In this document: one piece after another, positions 41,715-49,752 of the stretch
How positions within the stretch are numbered: the first letter of the stretch is position 1
Layout: each line of letters starts with the position of its first letter
Origin: Thiobaca trueperi
Lineage (GTDB): Bacteria; Pseudomonadota; Gammaproteobacteria; Chromatiales; Chromatiaceae
DNA length: 64,000 nt
Reading direction: 5' to 3'
Assembly (NCBI RefSeq): GCF_004342175.1
Contig: NZ_SMAO01000005.1
Location: 248,001-312,000 of the forward strand
Translations under genes and position numbers: made by a program
Notes under the pieces: model-generated
What the model was told of the DNA's origin: nothing
Databases searched by the model: none
The model's input: the letters and a program-made list of their open reading frames with translations, nothing else

Positions 41715-42110
41715 CTACGGCTCTATCCCCCTGCCTCCACGATCACGGGCTTGTCCAACAACCGGTTCAGATCGTCGCTCGCTTCGCTCGGACGATCTAA
41801 CCTTATTCGTTGGGCGTCTTGAATTCATGATCTCATGCCTAATTCTTTCAGTTAAGCCCTGCACTTCTTTAGACAACTCCCTATATTCGTCAGTAATTTG
41901 CTCTTGGCTTTTATTTGACAAGAAAAAGAGCTTACTAGCTGCATCTTGAATCAGCTGAATTAATGCACTCCTTTTGTTGATTCGATTTATATTTACCCAG
42001 CGATTTATAGCGCCGCTCGATAGGCCGTAAAGCTCTTCGTTCCAGTTTTCGGAATTTATAAGCAACAAAATATCTCTTTGTGCCGCAATACGATTATTGA
42101 ACTCACTCAT
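41715..42110 (-). CDS. Helical protein, third gene of the cassette operon
   Basis: A 131-residue protein. About 95 residues are helical and typical of a cytoplasmic partner (INRWVNINRINKRSALIQLIQDAASKLFF, ITDEYRELSKEVQGLTERIRHEI). The last ~37 residues are read through the attC site (RSSERSERRSEPVVG) and end in the next segment, so the native stop depends on which cassette follows. It starts in a 4-base overlap with the nucleotidyltransferase gene and has a good GAAGGTG site. Family not recognised. Confidence 0.6.
   Translation of the reverse strand: MSEFNNRIAAQRDILLLINSENWNEELYGLSSGAINRWVNINRINKRSALIQLIQDAASKLFFLSNKSQEQITDEYRELSKEVQGLTERIRHEIMNSRRPTNKVRSSERSERRSEPVVGQARDRGGRGIEP
41753..41815 (-). 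other. Integron attC site
   Basis: Read on the minus strand: R'' GCCCAAC, a six-base spacer, L'' GGTTAGATCGTC, a small terminal hairpin (CGAGCGAAGCGAGC), L' GACGATCTGAACC, then R' GTTGGAC. R'' and R' fit RYYYAAC and GTTRRRY. L'' and L' pair fully except for one extra base in L', the extrahelical base expected in attC. The total length of 63 bp is normal. One arm alone could be chance, but all the parts with correct spacing are hard to explain otherwise. Confidence 0.8.
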
Positions 42111-42733
42111 GGTGCACCTTCTTTAGACAAGCAATCACTCATCCACTCTATAATTACTGGAGCAACTGACTTGGCCGTCTTTACTTCTGGCTCTGATATA
42201 GGATCACCATAACCTCTAGTAGACAAAATACGGGCACGCACCAAAATATCAAAGGCCCCCCTCTCTATAGGAAGCTTTTTTGCAATAAGTAATGGCGATA
42301 GCCGAGAGAATATTGGGTCTCCTGTGCCAAGAGAAAAACAAGTGGCAAAGTTTCTAGTCGCAAGAAACATGCAAGAAAGATTAAATACCATGCTGTTACT
42401 AGATTCCATCAAGGAGCTGTACGATTCTGTAAATAGCTTTTGAAATTTTTTGCAATCGTTCGCAGCATTTGAGTATTTCGATGGCGCTTGTAAGTCCCTC
42501 AGGAAGTTTGCTCCATCAGATGAATAAATCAGACTGGATTCCAAGTGCAAATGCCATGAAAATGGGTTTCCTTCTTCCCAAAGTTTCTTTATACGCTCAT
42601 ACGTATAGATAGAGAATTTGTTTGGGTCAATTGACTGATTTGGTTCAGATAGACATGCGAGCAAATCAATATCTGAGCTAGCATCAATTTCTCCTCTGCA
42701 TATTGAGCCAAATGCATATAGGTGCATGTTCAT
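42107..42733 (-). CDS. Minimal nucleotidyltransferase-fold protein
   Basis: A 208-residue protein whose N-terminus carries the polymerase-beta-type signature: G9-S10 in FGSICRGE, then D21 and D23 in SSDIDLL. The rest is helical, resembling a HEPN- or substrate-binding helical domain (FNLSCMFLATRNFATCFS, AFDILVRARILSTRGYGDP). Such proteins transfer nucleotides to proteins or small molecules; minimal forms pair with HEPN toxins, larger ones make signals in defence systems. Only eight residues precede GS, short for the family. It overlaps its neighbours by 4 bases on both sides. Confidence 0.75.
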   Translation of the reverse strand: MNMHLYAFGSICRGEIDASSDIDLLACLSEPNQSIDPNKFSIYTYERIKKLWEEGNPFSWHLHLESSLIYSSDGANFLRDLQAPSKYSNAANDCKKFQKLFTESYSSLMESSNSMVFNLSCMFLATRNFATCFSLGTGDPIFSRLSPLLIAKKLPIERGAFDILVRARILSTRGYGDPISEPEVKTAKSVAPVIIEWMSDCLSKEGAP

Positions 42734-43716
42734 CTGCGACTAAACCTTTTAACAAGGAGTGTCGTTAAGAGAGCAAATGAAACAAACCTTATTCCTGTGA
42801 TAAGTGAGATGATTCCAGTAGTGAAGTTATCAGGAGACAATATGCCCAAGAATATCGCTGGTGACTGCGCAAAACTTGACCAGTAAAAACCGATATTCAA
42901 AGGGTTTCCGTTGGTATTGGTGTCATATACCGAAATGGAAACAAGGACAATAAAAATGGTCCTTACGAATTTCAGGATGCTTTCGCCATTTCCCCATACA
43001 AAGTTAAGCACCCAAAATTCAATCCATTTTAAGAACTGTACTATTCCGTTGAAAAATCCTGGATACTTTTCTTTGTAATAAGTTTCGCCTGATCTCCATG
43101 ATTTGTATAGATATACGGATGTCGCATCAAGCTCCACCATTATTGCTTTATTAACGGCCTTTGCGTCTCCCACTTGCTGATAATTCATTCGCAAGGATCG
43201 GGAGAAGCGCATCCTAAGATTTTCTTCCCTAGGGGCTTCGCTTATCAATATATCGTCATCTAGCTGACTGCGCTCGAAGACTGAGAACTTAAAATCACAG
43301 CCTCTGAAGGCTGTTTGGTGAAAATTTGAGCCAATGAATTTACACCCGGTAAAATCACAGGTATCAAACACGCAGTTATTAAAATAGCATCCGTCAAATA
43401 CACAATGCTCAAATGAAACGTTCTTAAATTTTATTTTTATAGCGTTTAATCTTTCGAGCACCATGTATTTAAAAAAATCTTGCTCGTCAGAAACATCCTT
43501 TGGAACGTAGAAGTCTGTAACAACCTTTCGGTTACCTTTTTTGATTACTTCGCTAGATTCATTTTGGCGGCCTTGATCCTCGTTCCGACCACTTTCACCC
43601 ACCGAGTGCGTAGTCAGGCCATCCTGGCCTGACACCGTCCGGGCTGGAAGCCCTGACGACGCACAGTCTGAGAGTCGCTGGCCGGGATTATGATCAAGAC
43701 CCTTTTGGCTATCCAT
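42730..43716 (-). CDS. Pentapeptide-repeat membrane protein
   Basis: A 328-residue protein. Residues ~85-150 form about ten pentapeptide repeats with Phe at the centre (FEHCV FDGCY FNNCV FDTCD FTGCK), giving a right-handed square helix. A linker with KSWRSGETYYKEKYPG is followed by hydrophobic helices near 265-285 and 305-325 with a basic end (VKRFSRR), so the C-terminus is membrane-bound. The first ~60 residues are low-complexity and overlap a structured DNA element, so the true start is uncertain. A role as membrane effector of the operon is inference. Confidence 0.7.
   Translation of the reverse strand: MDSQKGLDHNPGQRLSDCASSGLPARTVSGQDGLTTHSVGESGRNEDQGRQNESSEVIKKGNRKVVTDFYVPKDVSDEQDFFKYMVLERLNAIKIKFKNVSFEHCVFDGCYFNNCVFDTCDFTGCKFIGSNFHQTAFRGCDFKFSVFERSQLDDDILISEAPREENLRMRFSRSLRMNYQQVGDAKAVNKAIMVELDATSVYLYKSWRSGETYYKEKYPGFFNGIVQFLKWIEFWVLNFVWGNGESILKFVRTIFIVLVSISVYDTNTNGNPLNIGFYWSSFAQSPAIFLGILSPDNFTTGIISLITGIRFVSFALLTTLLVKRFSRR
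43606..43664. repeat. Cloverleaf-like inverted repeat inside the pentapeptide gene start
   Basis: Outer arms GTGCGTAGTCAGG and CCTGACGACGCAC pair with one mismatch. Inside them lie two hairpins: GTCAGGCCA/TGGCCTGAC with loop TCC, and GGGCT/AGCCC with loop GGA. On the minus strand the element starts GTGCG and is followed by GGTGAAAGT and GGAACGAGG, words seen in the 5' region of group II introns. The GC-rich element stands out within an AT-rich gene. Confidence 0.6.
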
Positions 43717-43758
43717 TCAATTCAAACCTTGAGATATTGGTTCTGGTTTTCATCTTTG

Positions 43759-43765
43759 GCCCAAC
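43759..43765 (-). other. Cassette insertion core site (attI-side)
   Basis: GTTGGGC on the minus strand, matching GTTRRRY and placed about 160 bases from the start of the integrase remnant, the distance expected for attI. It is 42 bases upstream of the first cassette gene. A 7-mer alone is weak; the match to R'' of the attC at 41809-41815 supports it. Confidence 0.55.
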
Positions 43766-43831
43766 TACAATTCGACCTCAAAACTGACGCCGAATCCAGC
43801 TTGATTACACATCAAATGCGAGGTATAAAAT

Positions 43832-43860
43832 TTTTTACTATTCAAGGCAAGTACTGTCAA
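43832..43860 (-). promoter_or_regulatory. Likely promoter for the cassette operon
   Basis: On the minus strand a perfect -35 TTGACA (43860-43855) is followed after 17 bases by TAAAAA (43837-43832), a fair -10. It points at the pentapeptide gene from the position where integrons place the cassette promoter, between integrase and attachment site. Confidence 0.55.
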
Positions 43861-43925
43861 TTTTTATTTTAGCCTTATTTTATCAATGACATCCGCTCGG
43901 CTATCTAATTTGACCCCCATTTCAG

Positions 43926-44032
43926 ATGGCGTTTCGGTTTCCGAGTAAAAGCCTCGTTTACTGGACCGGGTGCGTGACCGGCTGAGGCTGAAGCACGATG
44001 CCTTGCGAACTAAACAGGCGCCTGTCGATTGA
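43926..44032 (+). pseudogene. Remnant of an integron integrase (IntI) N-terminus
   Basis: From 43949 to the TGA at 44030 the frame codes KPRLLDRVRDRLRLKHDALRTKQAPVD (given here in parts: KPRLLDRVRD, RLRLKHDALRTKQ, APVD). This matches the N-terminal core-binding region of IntI proteins, which reads LLDxVRxxIRLKHYSxRTEQAYVDW. It is preceded by a TAA in the same frame with a possible MAFRFPSK start in another frame, and it is followed by no catalytic domain. Direction is divergent from the cassette genes, as in integrons. The bases from here to arfB hold nothing further that I can identify. Confidence 0.6.
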
Positions 44033-44238
44033 ATCAAGCGATTTATTTTGTTTCATAGCAAGTGACATCCGATAAAAAGTAAGCGCGCCAGAGGGTGAAG
44101 CTTTCTGGCGCATCCGGCGGTTGGTTGCAAGGCATGAATCATGGCAAGCATGAGCCCCCTAAAGCGGTCATTCGGCATGTGACTGCGTGAGCCCGTCCCC
44201 GCTCTTCTCCTCTGAGGGGGATGGTTTCCCGAAAATCC

Positions 44239-44661
44239 CTAATCCTCACCAGGCCGGCGAGCGCGCAGTCGTTTGTTGGTGGCCGTGCGGCGTTTGGCAT
44301 CCAGGCGTCGTTCCTGAGAGGCTTTGGTGGGGCGGGTGGCGATGCGCGGTTTGGGGCGGTGCGCGGCCTGTCGGATCAGCTCTGCCAGTCGCTCGCGCGC
44401 ATCCGCGCGGTTGCGCTCGCGGGTGCGAAAACGATGGGCCTCGATCATCAGCACCCCTGCCGTATCGACCCGCCGACCGCCGAGACGCAGCAGTCGCTGG
44501 CGCACATCCTCCGGCAGCGACGGCGAGCCGGCGACATCGAACCATAACTGCACCGCTGTCTCGACCTTGTTGACGTTCTGTCCGCCAGGACCGGGTGAGC
44601 GGATGAACTGCTCCCGCAGTTCGGATTCGTCGATCTGGATGCGGGAGGTGATCTGAAGCAT
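44239..44661 (-). CDS. arfB: Alternative ribosome-rescue factor ArfB
   Basis: A 140-residue peptidyl-tRNA hydrolase that frees ribosomes stalled on truncated mRNAs. The GGQ motif is at 26-28 (SPGPGGQNVNKVETAV), and the C-terminal tail is strongly basic (RRLDAKRRTATNKRLRARRP), the part that enters the empty mRNA channel. The start at 44661 is set by MLQITSRIQIDE. A family-R hairpin lies directly upstream. Confidence 0.93.
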   Translation of the reverse strand: MLQITSRIQIDESELREQFIRSPGPGGQNVNKVETAVQLWFDVAGSPSLPEDVRQRLLRLGGRRVDTAGVLMIEAHRFRTRERNRADARERLAELIRQAAHRPKPRIATRPTKASQERRLDAKRRTATNKRLRARRPGED

Positions 44662-44671
44662 GGCCGGATAG

Positions 44672-44765
44672 AAAATGGACAGAATGAACAGGATTGTTGA
44701 AGATTCACAGGATTGACAGGATATTAAACATCCTGTCAATCCTGCGAAATCCTGTTAATCCTGTC
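44672..44765. repeat. CAGGATTAACAGG-type hairpin repeat (family R), copy 5
   Basis: Contains a perfect 15-bp stem (CAGGATTGACAGGAT with its complement) around ATTAAAC, plus outer GACAG/CTGTC arms. It separates the DUF349 gene from arfB, and the DUF349 stop TAA (44755-44757) and last codons lie inside its right arm. Confidence 0.85.
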
Positions 44766-47646
44766 TCATCTGAGCAGCCTGCTCGCCCGTGCGTGCGGTC
44801 AGCGCCTGCCGCACCCGCTCGAAGCGTGCAAGCAGGCTCGCGTCCTGCGGTGCCGGGCCGCACAGATACCAGTCATGCAGCAGTTGGGTCGTCCCCTGGA
44901 GCGGGTCATCCTCGCCTTCGACCATGCGTTCGGCGAGCCGCGCGACCTGGAATTCCAGACGCTGTTGCGCCAGGTTGGCGGGCGATGAGAGTCCGGTGAT
45001 GATCTCAAGCTGGAGACAGATCTGGCTGCGCCGTTCGCCATTGGCGGCGTAACGGTATCGCAGTTCGGCCAGTTGTTCGGGATCCTGCGCCGCTTTCAGC
45101 GCCAGCTCGAAGCGTGCTGCAAGCGCCTGCTGCAGATCGCTCTCCCCTTGTGTCTGAGCGGCCCGCCAGAGCTGGCTGGCGGTTTCGGCATCGATCAGGT
45201 CGGTCGTTTTGCCAAGCAGGCTCAGTTCAAAGCGTTCGCAAAGCTCCGCCTGACGCTGGAGCCGCTCCAGCGCGGTCTGTCGCTGCCGATCCTCGCTCTG
45301 CCGCTGGCGTTGCTCCAGGTCATCGCGGCACGCCTGCCACTGGCGCGTGAGCTGGCCCGCGACCTGACGCGGTACGGGCAGTGACTGCGCGGCGCGCCAG
45401 CGTTCTTCGAATTCATGCAGCGCGGCGGCGAGCCGTTTGGGATCGGTCTCGCTTGCGGCAAAGGCCCGCGCCTCGGCGCAGATGGTCTCGCGGGTGGCGA
45501 GGTTTGACTTGAGTTCGTTGGCATGCGCCTGATGCAGCACGGCGCGGCGTTCGAAGACCGCATCGCAGGCGGCGCGAAAACTCTGCCAGAGCCGGTTTTC
45601 GTCTTTCTGACGCGCCGGGACCGTGGTTCGCCACTCCCGTTGCAGCGTCTTGGTCTGCTCGATGGCGGCGTCCAGATCGGGCGCCTCGGCCAGCGCCTGC
45701 ACCTGTTCGATCAAGCGGTGTTTATGGGCCTGATTGCGTTTGCGCTCGGCGTCCAGGCGCTGGTCGAGCTGTCTGAGCGACTGATGGAAACGACGCTCCA
45801 GTGCTTTACGGTGGCGTCCCTCGGTCGGTCCAATGCCGGACCAGAGCTGACGGGTCTCGCGTTCGGCGCGCAGGATCTTTTTCCAGTCCACCCGCTCCCA
45901 GTCGATCTTGCTTAAAAAATCCTCGATCTGCTGACAGATCTGCTCGCGCGCGAGCCGGTTCGACTCGCGTTCCACCGCCTGTGCCTGCATGAACGGACGG
46001 CAGCGTGCATAGACCGCATCCGAGGCGGCATGAAAACGCTCCCAGAGCGCCTGATTCGCGGGCGAGCCGGTTTTATCGAGTCCTTTCCAGTCCATCTGGA
46101 GCGCGTGGAGTCGTTCAGCCAGCGCCTCCAGCGGCAGTTCCCTGGTGATCAGTTCTTCCATGTCGTCGCAGAGTCCCTCGCGATGCTGATCCGCACCCCA
46201 GCGACGCCAGTGCTGGAGTTCGCGCAGTTGGGGGGCGAGTGCACGCAGTCGGCGGGCGATGTCGGACTCGGCGCCCTGCTGGAGTCCGCTGGCCTTGATC
46301 ATGTCCAGCCCGGCCTGGAGGCTTTGGTAAAGCGGATCGGCCTTTTTGAGTTCGCCCGCCGCCAGATGCGTCTCCAGTTCGGCGAGCCGTTCGGGAAGCA
46401 GAGCCAGCCGCTGCTCGGCATGTCGGCGCTGGGTCGCGAGCCGGGATTCAAGCCGTTCGGCCAGCGTGAGAAAGGGTTGTGCGGCGTCAGGATCGCTCAG
46501 GCCGTTGGCGAGCGCGCGACCCCGTTCGAGCAGTGACTGAGCATCCTGATGATCCAGCGGTCTGGACTCATCGAGCAGTCGTGCGGCCCGGGCGGTGAGC
46601 TTCTCCAGCCGCGCCGCGTTCTGGCCGCGCTCGGCAAAGGACTGCCGAACGGCATCCGCCGCCCGCATGAGCGCGTCATAGCGTGCATCGAGCGGGCGTT
46701 GCCGCGCCTCCGGCAGTGCGGGGAGACTCTTCCAGCGAGCGGCCAGACGCTCGCACAGGGCGGCGATCCCGGACTCGTCGGTGAGATCGGTGGCGGTCGC
46801 CAGTTCGTCGAGCAGCGCCTGACGTTCGGCAAGCGATGTGGCCTGCGTTGCCTGGGCGGCAATCTGCGCCGCCTGCTCGCGGCAGAAATCGTCATGGGCC
46901 GTCAGGAAACGCTCGCGTCCGGCCTGATAACGCGCCTGCCAGTCGGCTTCGGCATGCTCCTGGATGGCGGCCCACTGGCGATCCAGATGTTCCAGCAGCG
47001 CCCGATCCTGGCCCCAGTTGCCGAGGCGTCCCAGATGCTCGACCCTGGCGCAGAGTTCCTCGCACTGAGCGCCGATCCGGCGCGGCAGTTCGTCCTGCTC
47101 GGCGATCAGGCGCAGTTTCTCGCGCGCGGCGCGATAGACGTTTTTGTCCTTTTTGCCGATCTGGCGTAACACCTGCTCCAGCGCCGCCCGGTCCTGCAAC
47201 CGTTCGACCGCGAGCCCGCGATTGGAGGCCAGCGAATCCCGCACCGCGCACTGAGCCAGCACGGCGGGCGAGGCGATGCGTTCGATCAGCGCACGCCGGA
47301 TCTCGGCGGCATGTGCCTGAATGGCGAGCGTTTCCAGGAGCGGGAGGTCATCAATGCGGGAGAGTTCGTCGAGCTGCACCGCCAGCGGGATGTCGCAGGC
47401 GCTGTCGCACAGTAGATCACGATAACGTGTCGTCGCCGTCTCGCGGACGCCGGAATCAGGGTCGTCGGTGCGAATCTGGCGGAGCAGGGGCAGATTCTGG
47501 AGTTGCCGGGTCGCCTCGTCTCGTTTCGCCGCATCCGCATGATGACGCGCCTGTTCCGCCAGGGCTTCCTGGGTTTGGGAGGCGATGGCCTGTTTGGCCT
47601 CGACTGCGGCCTGTTGTCGTTTTTTGAGGAAGCGCCCGAATAACAT
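44755..47646 (-). CDS. DUF349 domain protein, long helical
   Basis: A ~963-residue protein, almost all helix, with several Trp/Leu-spaced segments of the DUF349 type (for example LQREWRTTVPARQKDENRLWQSFRAACDAV and DWKGLDKTGSPANQALWERFHAASDAV, each near 70 residues). DUF349 proteins are of uncertain role in growth or envelope stress. There is no signal peptide; an N-terminal FGRFLKKRQQ precedes a coiled region. The start at 47646 has a GGAG site. The last codons (MRQD) come from the repeat copy 5. Confidence 0.82.
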   Translation of the reverse strand: MLFGRFLKKRQQAAVEAKQAIASQTQEALAEQARHHADAAKRDEATRQLQNLPLLRQIRTDDPDSGVRETATTRYRDLLCDSACDIPLAVQLDELSRIDDLPLLETLAIQAHAAEIRRALIERIASPAVLAQCAVRDSLASNRGLAVERLQDRAALEQVLRQIGKKDKNVYRAAREKLRLIAEQDELPRRIGAQCEELCARVEHLGRLGNWGQDRALLEHLDRQWAAIQEHAEADWQARYQAGRERFLTAHDDFCREQAAQIAAQATQATSLAERQALLDELATATDLTDESGIAALCERLAARWKSLPALPEARQRPLDARYDALMRAADAVRQSFAERGQNAARLEKLTARAARLLDESRPLDHQDAQSLLERGRALANGLSDPDAAQPFLTLAERLESRLATQRRHAEQRLALLPERLAELETHLAAGELKKADPLYQSLQAGLDMIKASGLQQGAESDIARRLRALAPQLRELQHWRRWGADQHREGLCDDMEELITRELPLEALAERLHALQMDWKGLDKTGSPANQALWERFHAASDAVYARCRPFMQAQAVERESNRLAREQICQQIEDFLSKIDWERVDWKKILRAERETRQLWSGIGPTEGRHRKALERRFHQSLRQLDQRLDAERKRNQAHKHRLIEQVQALAEAPDLDAAIEQTKTLQREWRTTVPARQKDENRLWQSFRAACDAVFERRAVLHQAHANELKSNLATRETICAEARAFAASETDPKRLAAALHEFEERWRAAQSLPVPRQVAGQLTRQWQACRDDLEQRQRQSEDRQRQTALERLQRQAELCERFELSLLGKTTDLIDAETASQLWRAAQTQGESDLQQALAARFELALKAAQDPEQLAELRYRYAANGERRSQICLQLEIITGLSSPANLAQQRLEFQVARLAERMVEGEDDPLQGTTQLLHDWYLCGPAPQDASLLARFERVRQALTARTGEQAAQMRQD

Positions 47647-47671
47647 CCCAGCTCCGCCGATGATTGCTGAA

Positions 47672-48313
47672 TCAGTAAGCCATTGTACCGACGAATGGAT
47701 TGCTGCGCCGTTCCTGACCAAAGGTGGACATGGGGCCATGTCCGGGGATGAAACGCACATCGTCACCCAGCGGGAAGAGTTTCTGCTGGATCGAGTCGAT
47801 CAGATGCCGATGATTGCCGCGCGGAAAGTCGGTGCGTCCGATGGAGCCCTGAAAGAGCACGTCGCCCACCTGGGCCAGACGCTCGCCGGCATGGAAGAAC
47901 ACCACATGCCCCGGCGTGTGACCAGGGCAATGGATCACCTCAAGCTGTTGCTCGCCAATGGTGACGACATCGCCCTGATCGAGCCAGCGTGTCGGCTCGA
48001 AGGGGCGGATCGGCGGAAAGCCGAACATCTCGCATTGTTCGGGCAGCCCCTTAAGCAGAAAGTCATCGTTGCGGTGCGGGCCGATGATGGGCACTCCCAG
48101 CCGTTCCACCAGATCCGTGCTTGCGCCCACATGATCCAGATGGCCGTGGGTCAGGAGGATGCTCTCAGGAACCAGTTCCAGTCTGGCGACGAGCGCAAGG
48201 ATGCGCTCCGGTTCGCCGCCTGGATCGATGATGGCGGCACGCCGGGTGCGCTGGCACCAGAAGAGCGTGCAGTTCTGCTGGAACGAGGTGACTGGAAGGA
48301 TGCTGAAATCCAC
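47672..48313 (-). CDS. Metallo-beta-lactamase-fold hydrolase (YcbL/GloB-like)
   Basis: A 213-residue glyoxalase II-related hydrolase. Metal ligands are H56, H58, D60 and H61 (THGHLDH), with the second histidine region CPGHTPGHVVFF, GDVLFQGSIGRTDFP, and a last His in FIPGHGPMS. Length fits the short YcbL group, which lack the C-terminal helical domain of GloB. Substrate probably a thioester. Confidence 0.88.
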   Translation of the reverse strand: MDFSILPVTSFQQNCTLFWCQRTRRAAIIDPGGEPERILALVARLELVPESILLTHGHLDHVGASTDLVERLGVPIIGPHRNDDFLLKGLPEQCEMFGFPPIRPFEPTRWLDQGDVVTIGEQQLEVIHCPGHTPGHVVFFHAGERLAQVGDVLFQGSIGRTDFPRGNHRHLIDSIQQKLFPLGDDVRFIPGHGPMSTFGQERRSNPFVGTMAY

Positions 48314-48374
48314 GGCGATGGTTGATCCCTGGAGCAGTTGCCGGATGGCGGGTGGGCGGTGAGCGGGCGTGCCG

Positions 48375-48611
48375 TCAGGCGCGCAGCATCACATAGAGTC
48401 TGTCTTTGAGCAGCAGACGCTCTTTTTTGAGTTCTTCGATGGTCTCATCGGCGACCGGCGTTCCGAGTTCCTCGAAGTTGCGCACGCGGGCGTCGAGCGC
48501 GTCATAGTCGTCCATGAGGCGCGCGAATTCGGGCTTGTCGGCCCGCAGTGCCGCGATCTTGTTTTCCAGATCCGGGAATTCGTGAAGCAGGTCGTGAGAT
48601 TCGCCAAGCAT
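48375..48611 (-). CDS. YdcH-family (DUF465) small protein
   Basis: A 78-residue helical protein: HDLLHEFPDLENKIAALRADKPEFARLMDDYDALDARVRN followed by a basic KKERLLLKDRLYVMLR helix. It matches DUF465/YdcH, widespread small cytoplasmic proteins of unknown role. Confidence 0.88.
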   Translation of the reverse strand: MLGESHDLLHEFPDLENKIAALRADKPEFARLMDDYDALDARVRNFEELGTPVADETIEELKKERLLLKDRLYVMLRA

Positions 48612-48770
48612 GGGGCCGGTCCTCTTGAGTTTGGGACCGCCGCGCGGATCACGCGGTCGGTCAGGGTCGTCAGCATGAGTCGAGCGCGAAAGTATACGCC
48701 AGCGTAAGGCGCCCGAAACAGTCCGGTCAGATTTCCGTCAACCACCGTGGCGACCTGGACGCGGTTTAAC

Positions 48771-48792
48771 AGGGGCGATTTAAATCGCCCCT
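48771..48792. terminator. Perfect 22-bp palindrome after the OmpH-like gene
   Basis: AGGGGCGATTT followed by its exact complement. On the minus strand it starts within the stop codon of the OmpH-like gene and is followed by a fragment GTTAAACCGCGTCC of the modular repeat, so it could fold into a stem that ends that transcript. No T-run is present, so it is a weak terminator call. Confidence 0.45.
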
Positions 48793-49306
48793 ACTTGGTC
48801 GAGGCGTCCAGTTGCTTGATGACCTCTGCGGTGAGATCAAGCGACTCATCCATATAGAGCAGACCGGCCTGACCATGCTCGACAATCATGCCGAGCTTCT
48901 TCTTTTTGGCGATATCGTTCACCGCCTGACGTGCGGGACCGATGATCTTCCGCCCCTTTTCCTGTTGAGTCTTCATGAGTTCCTGCTGAATCGGCATCAC
49001 TTTTTTCTGATAAGCCGCGACGCTGGCCTGAAGCTCTTTTTCCTTCTTTTCCACCTGCGCCTTGCTCATCAGCGGCTTGTCGCGTTCCAGCTCCTGTTGC
49101 AGTTTCTGGATCTCCTGTTCTTCCTGCTTGAACTCCCTGGCGCGGGGCTCGAATTCCTTGCGCAACTCGTCCTGCAGCGCCTTGCCGAGTTTGCTTTCCT
49201 CCAGCACTTTTTGCATATCGACATAGCCAATGCCGGTGTTGTCTGCCGCCTGAGCGGGCAGGATCACAGACAGCGACAGCGCGGCGAACAGAAACAGACG
49301 GGTCAT
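48791..49306 (-). CDS. OmpH/Skp-family periplasmic chaperone
   Basis: A 171-residue protein with a signal peptide (MTRLFLFAALSLSVILPAQA) and a long charged coiled coil (KEFEPRAREFKQEEQEIQKLQQELERDKPL), the pattern of Skp, a trimeric chaperone that carries outer-membrane proteins. It is not next to bamA or lpxD as skp usually is, so it may be a second copy. GGAG site nine bases upstream. Confidence 0.85.
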   Translation of the reverse strand: MTRLFLFAALSLSVILPAQAADNTGIGYVDMQKVLEESKLGKALQDELRKEFEPRAREFKQEEQEIQKLQQELERDKPLMSKAQVEKKEKELQASVAAYQKKVMPIQQELMKTQQEKGRKIIGPARQAVNDIAKKKKLGMIVEHGQAGLLYMDESLDLTAEVIKQLDASTK

Positions 49307-49752
49307 GAAGGGGCTCCGGGGATTGACTGTTGGTTGGTATGAAATGAAAAGCCGCAGGGCGAGCGGGTCACGGCGGACGCTGGCTGCATGTTGCGGAGGA
49401 TGGATTGTAACCATGCCGGGCGTCTGGTGACAGCAGTTGCACTGCCTGGCAGGCCGGCAGCCCCGGCATCCTGCGCTCATGTCGCGCGGGGTCGGTGTGC
49501 AGGCCGCCATGATCTCTCCGGACGAGCCGGAGACAGGCGTAATACGACCGCCGCATCCGCGCCGCCGGACGGCTTGGGTGATTGGCCCGTGAGAATGCAT
49601 GCCTCGTGTTTCGTCCAATCGTCTTTTAAGGCTCGCGATTGGAGATTTCTGCTGTCATGCAAAATTAACCAAAGGTTAAAATCTCTCTTCGATTATCAGG
49701 TGATAAGTCACTTTACACTTCGGTAATCGAGCCTCTACTCAGTTTCAGAACG
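49307..49752. other. Divergent intergenic region without a supported gene
   Basis: 446 bases between the OmpH-like gene (minus) and the second chemoreceptor (plus). The right third is AT-rich, with a small TTAACC-AAA-GGTTAA inverted repeat near 49667, suited to a promoter or operator for the chemoreceptor. I see no RNA gene or credible coding frame. Confidence 0.4.

Larger units (their letters stand above)
41759..43764 (-). mobile_element. Integron gene cassette of about 2.0 kb with three genes
   Basis: Bounded by a G^TTGGGC core site (43765-43759) and the attC at 41753-41815. In a circular cassette the R' core would be GTTGGGC, the exact complement of this attC's R'' GCCCAAC; the TTGGAC that now follows belongs to the next segment. 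That match is the signature expected of a true cassette. It holds three overlapping same-strand genes and is clearly more AT-rich than the chromosome around it. Confidence 0.7.

Noticed and set aside
43690-43872. A 60-codon frame on the + strand over the attachment region
   Set aside because: Overlaps the start of the pentapeptide gene and its promoter, has no ribosome site and no family pattern.
49500-49600. Riboswitch upstream of the second chemoreceptor
   Set aside because: Several GC-rich hairpins are possible, but no conserved core of a c-di-GMP or cobalamin riboswitch is visible.
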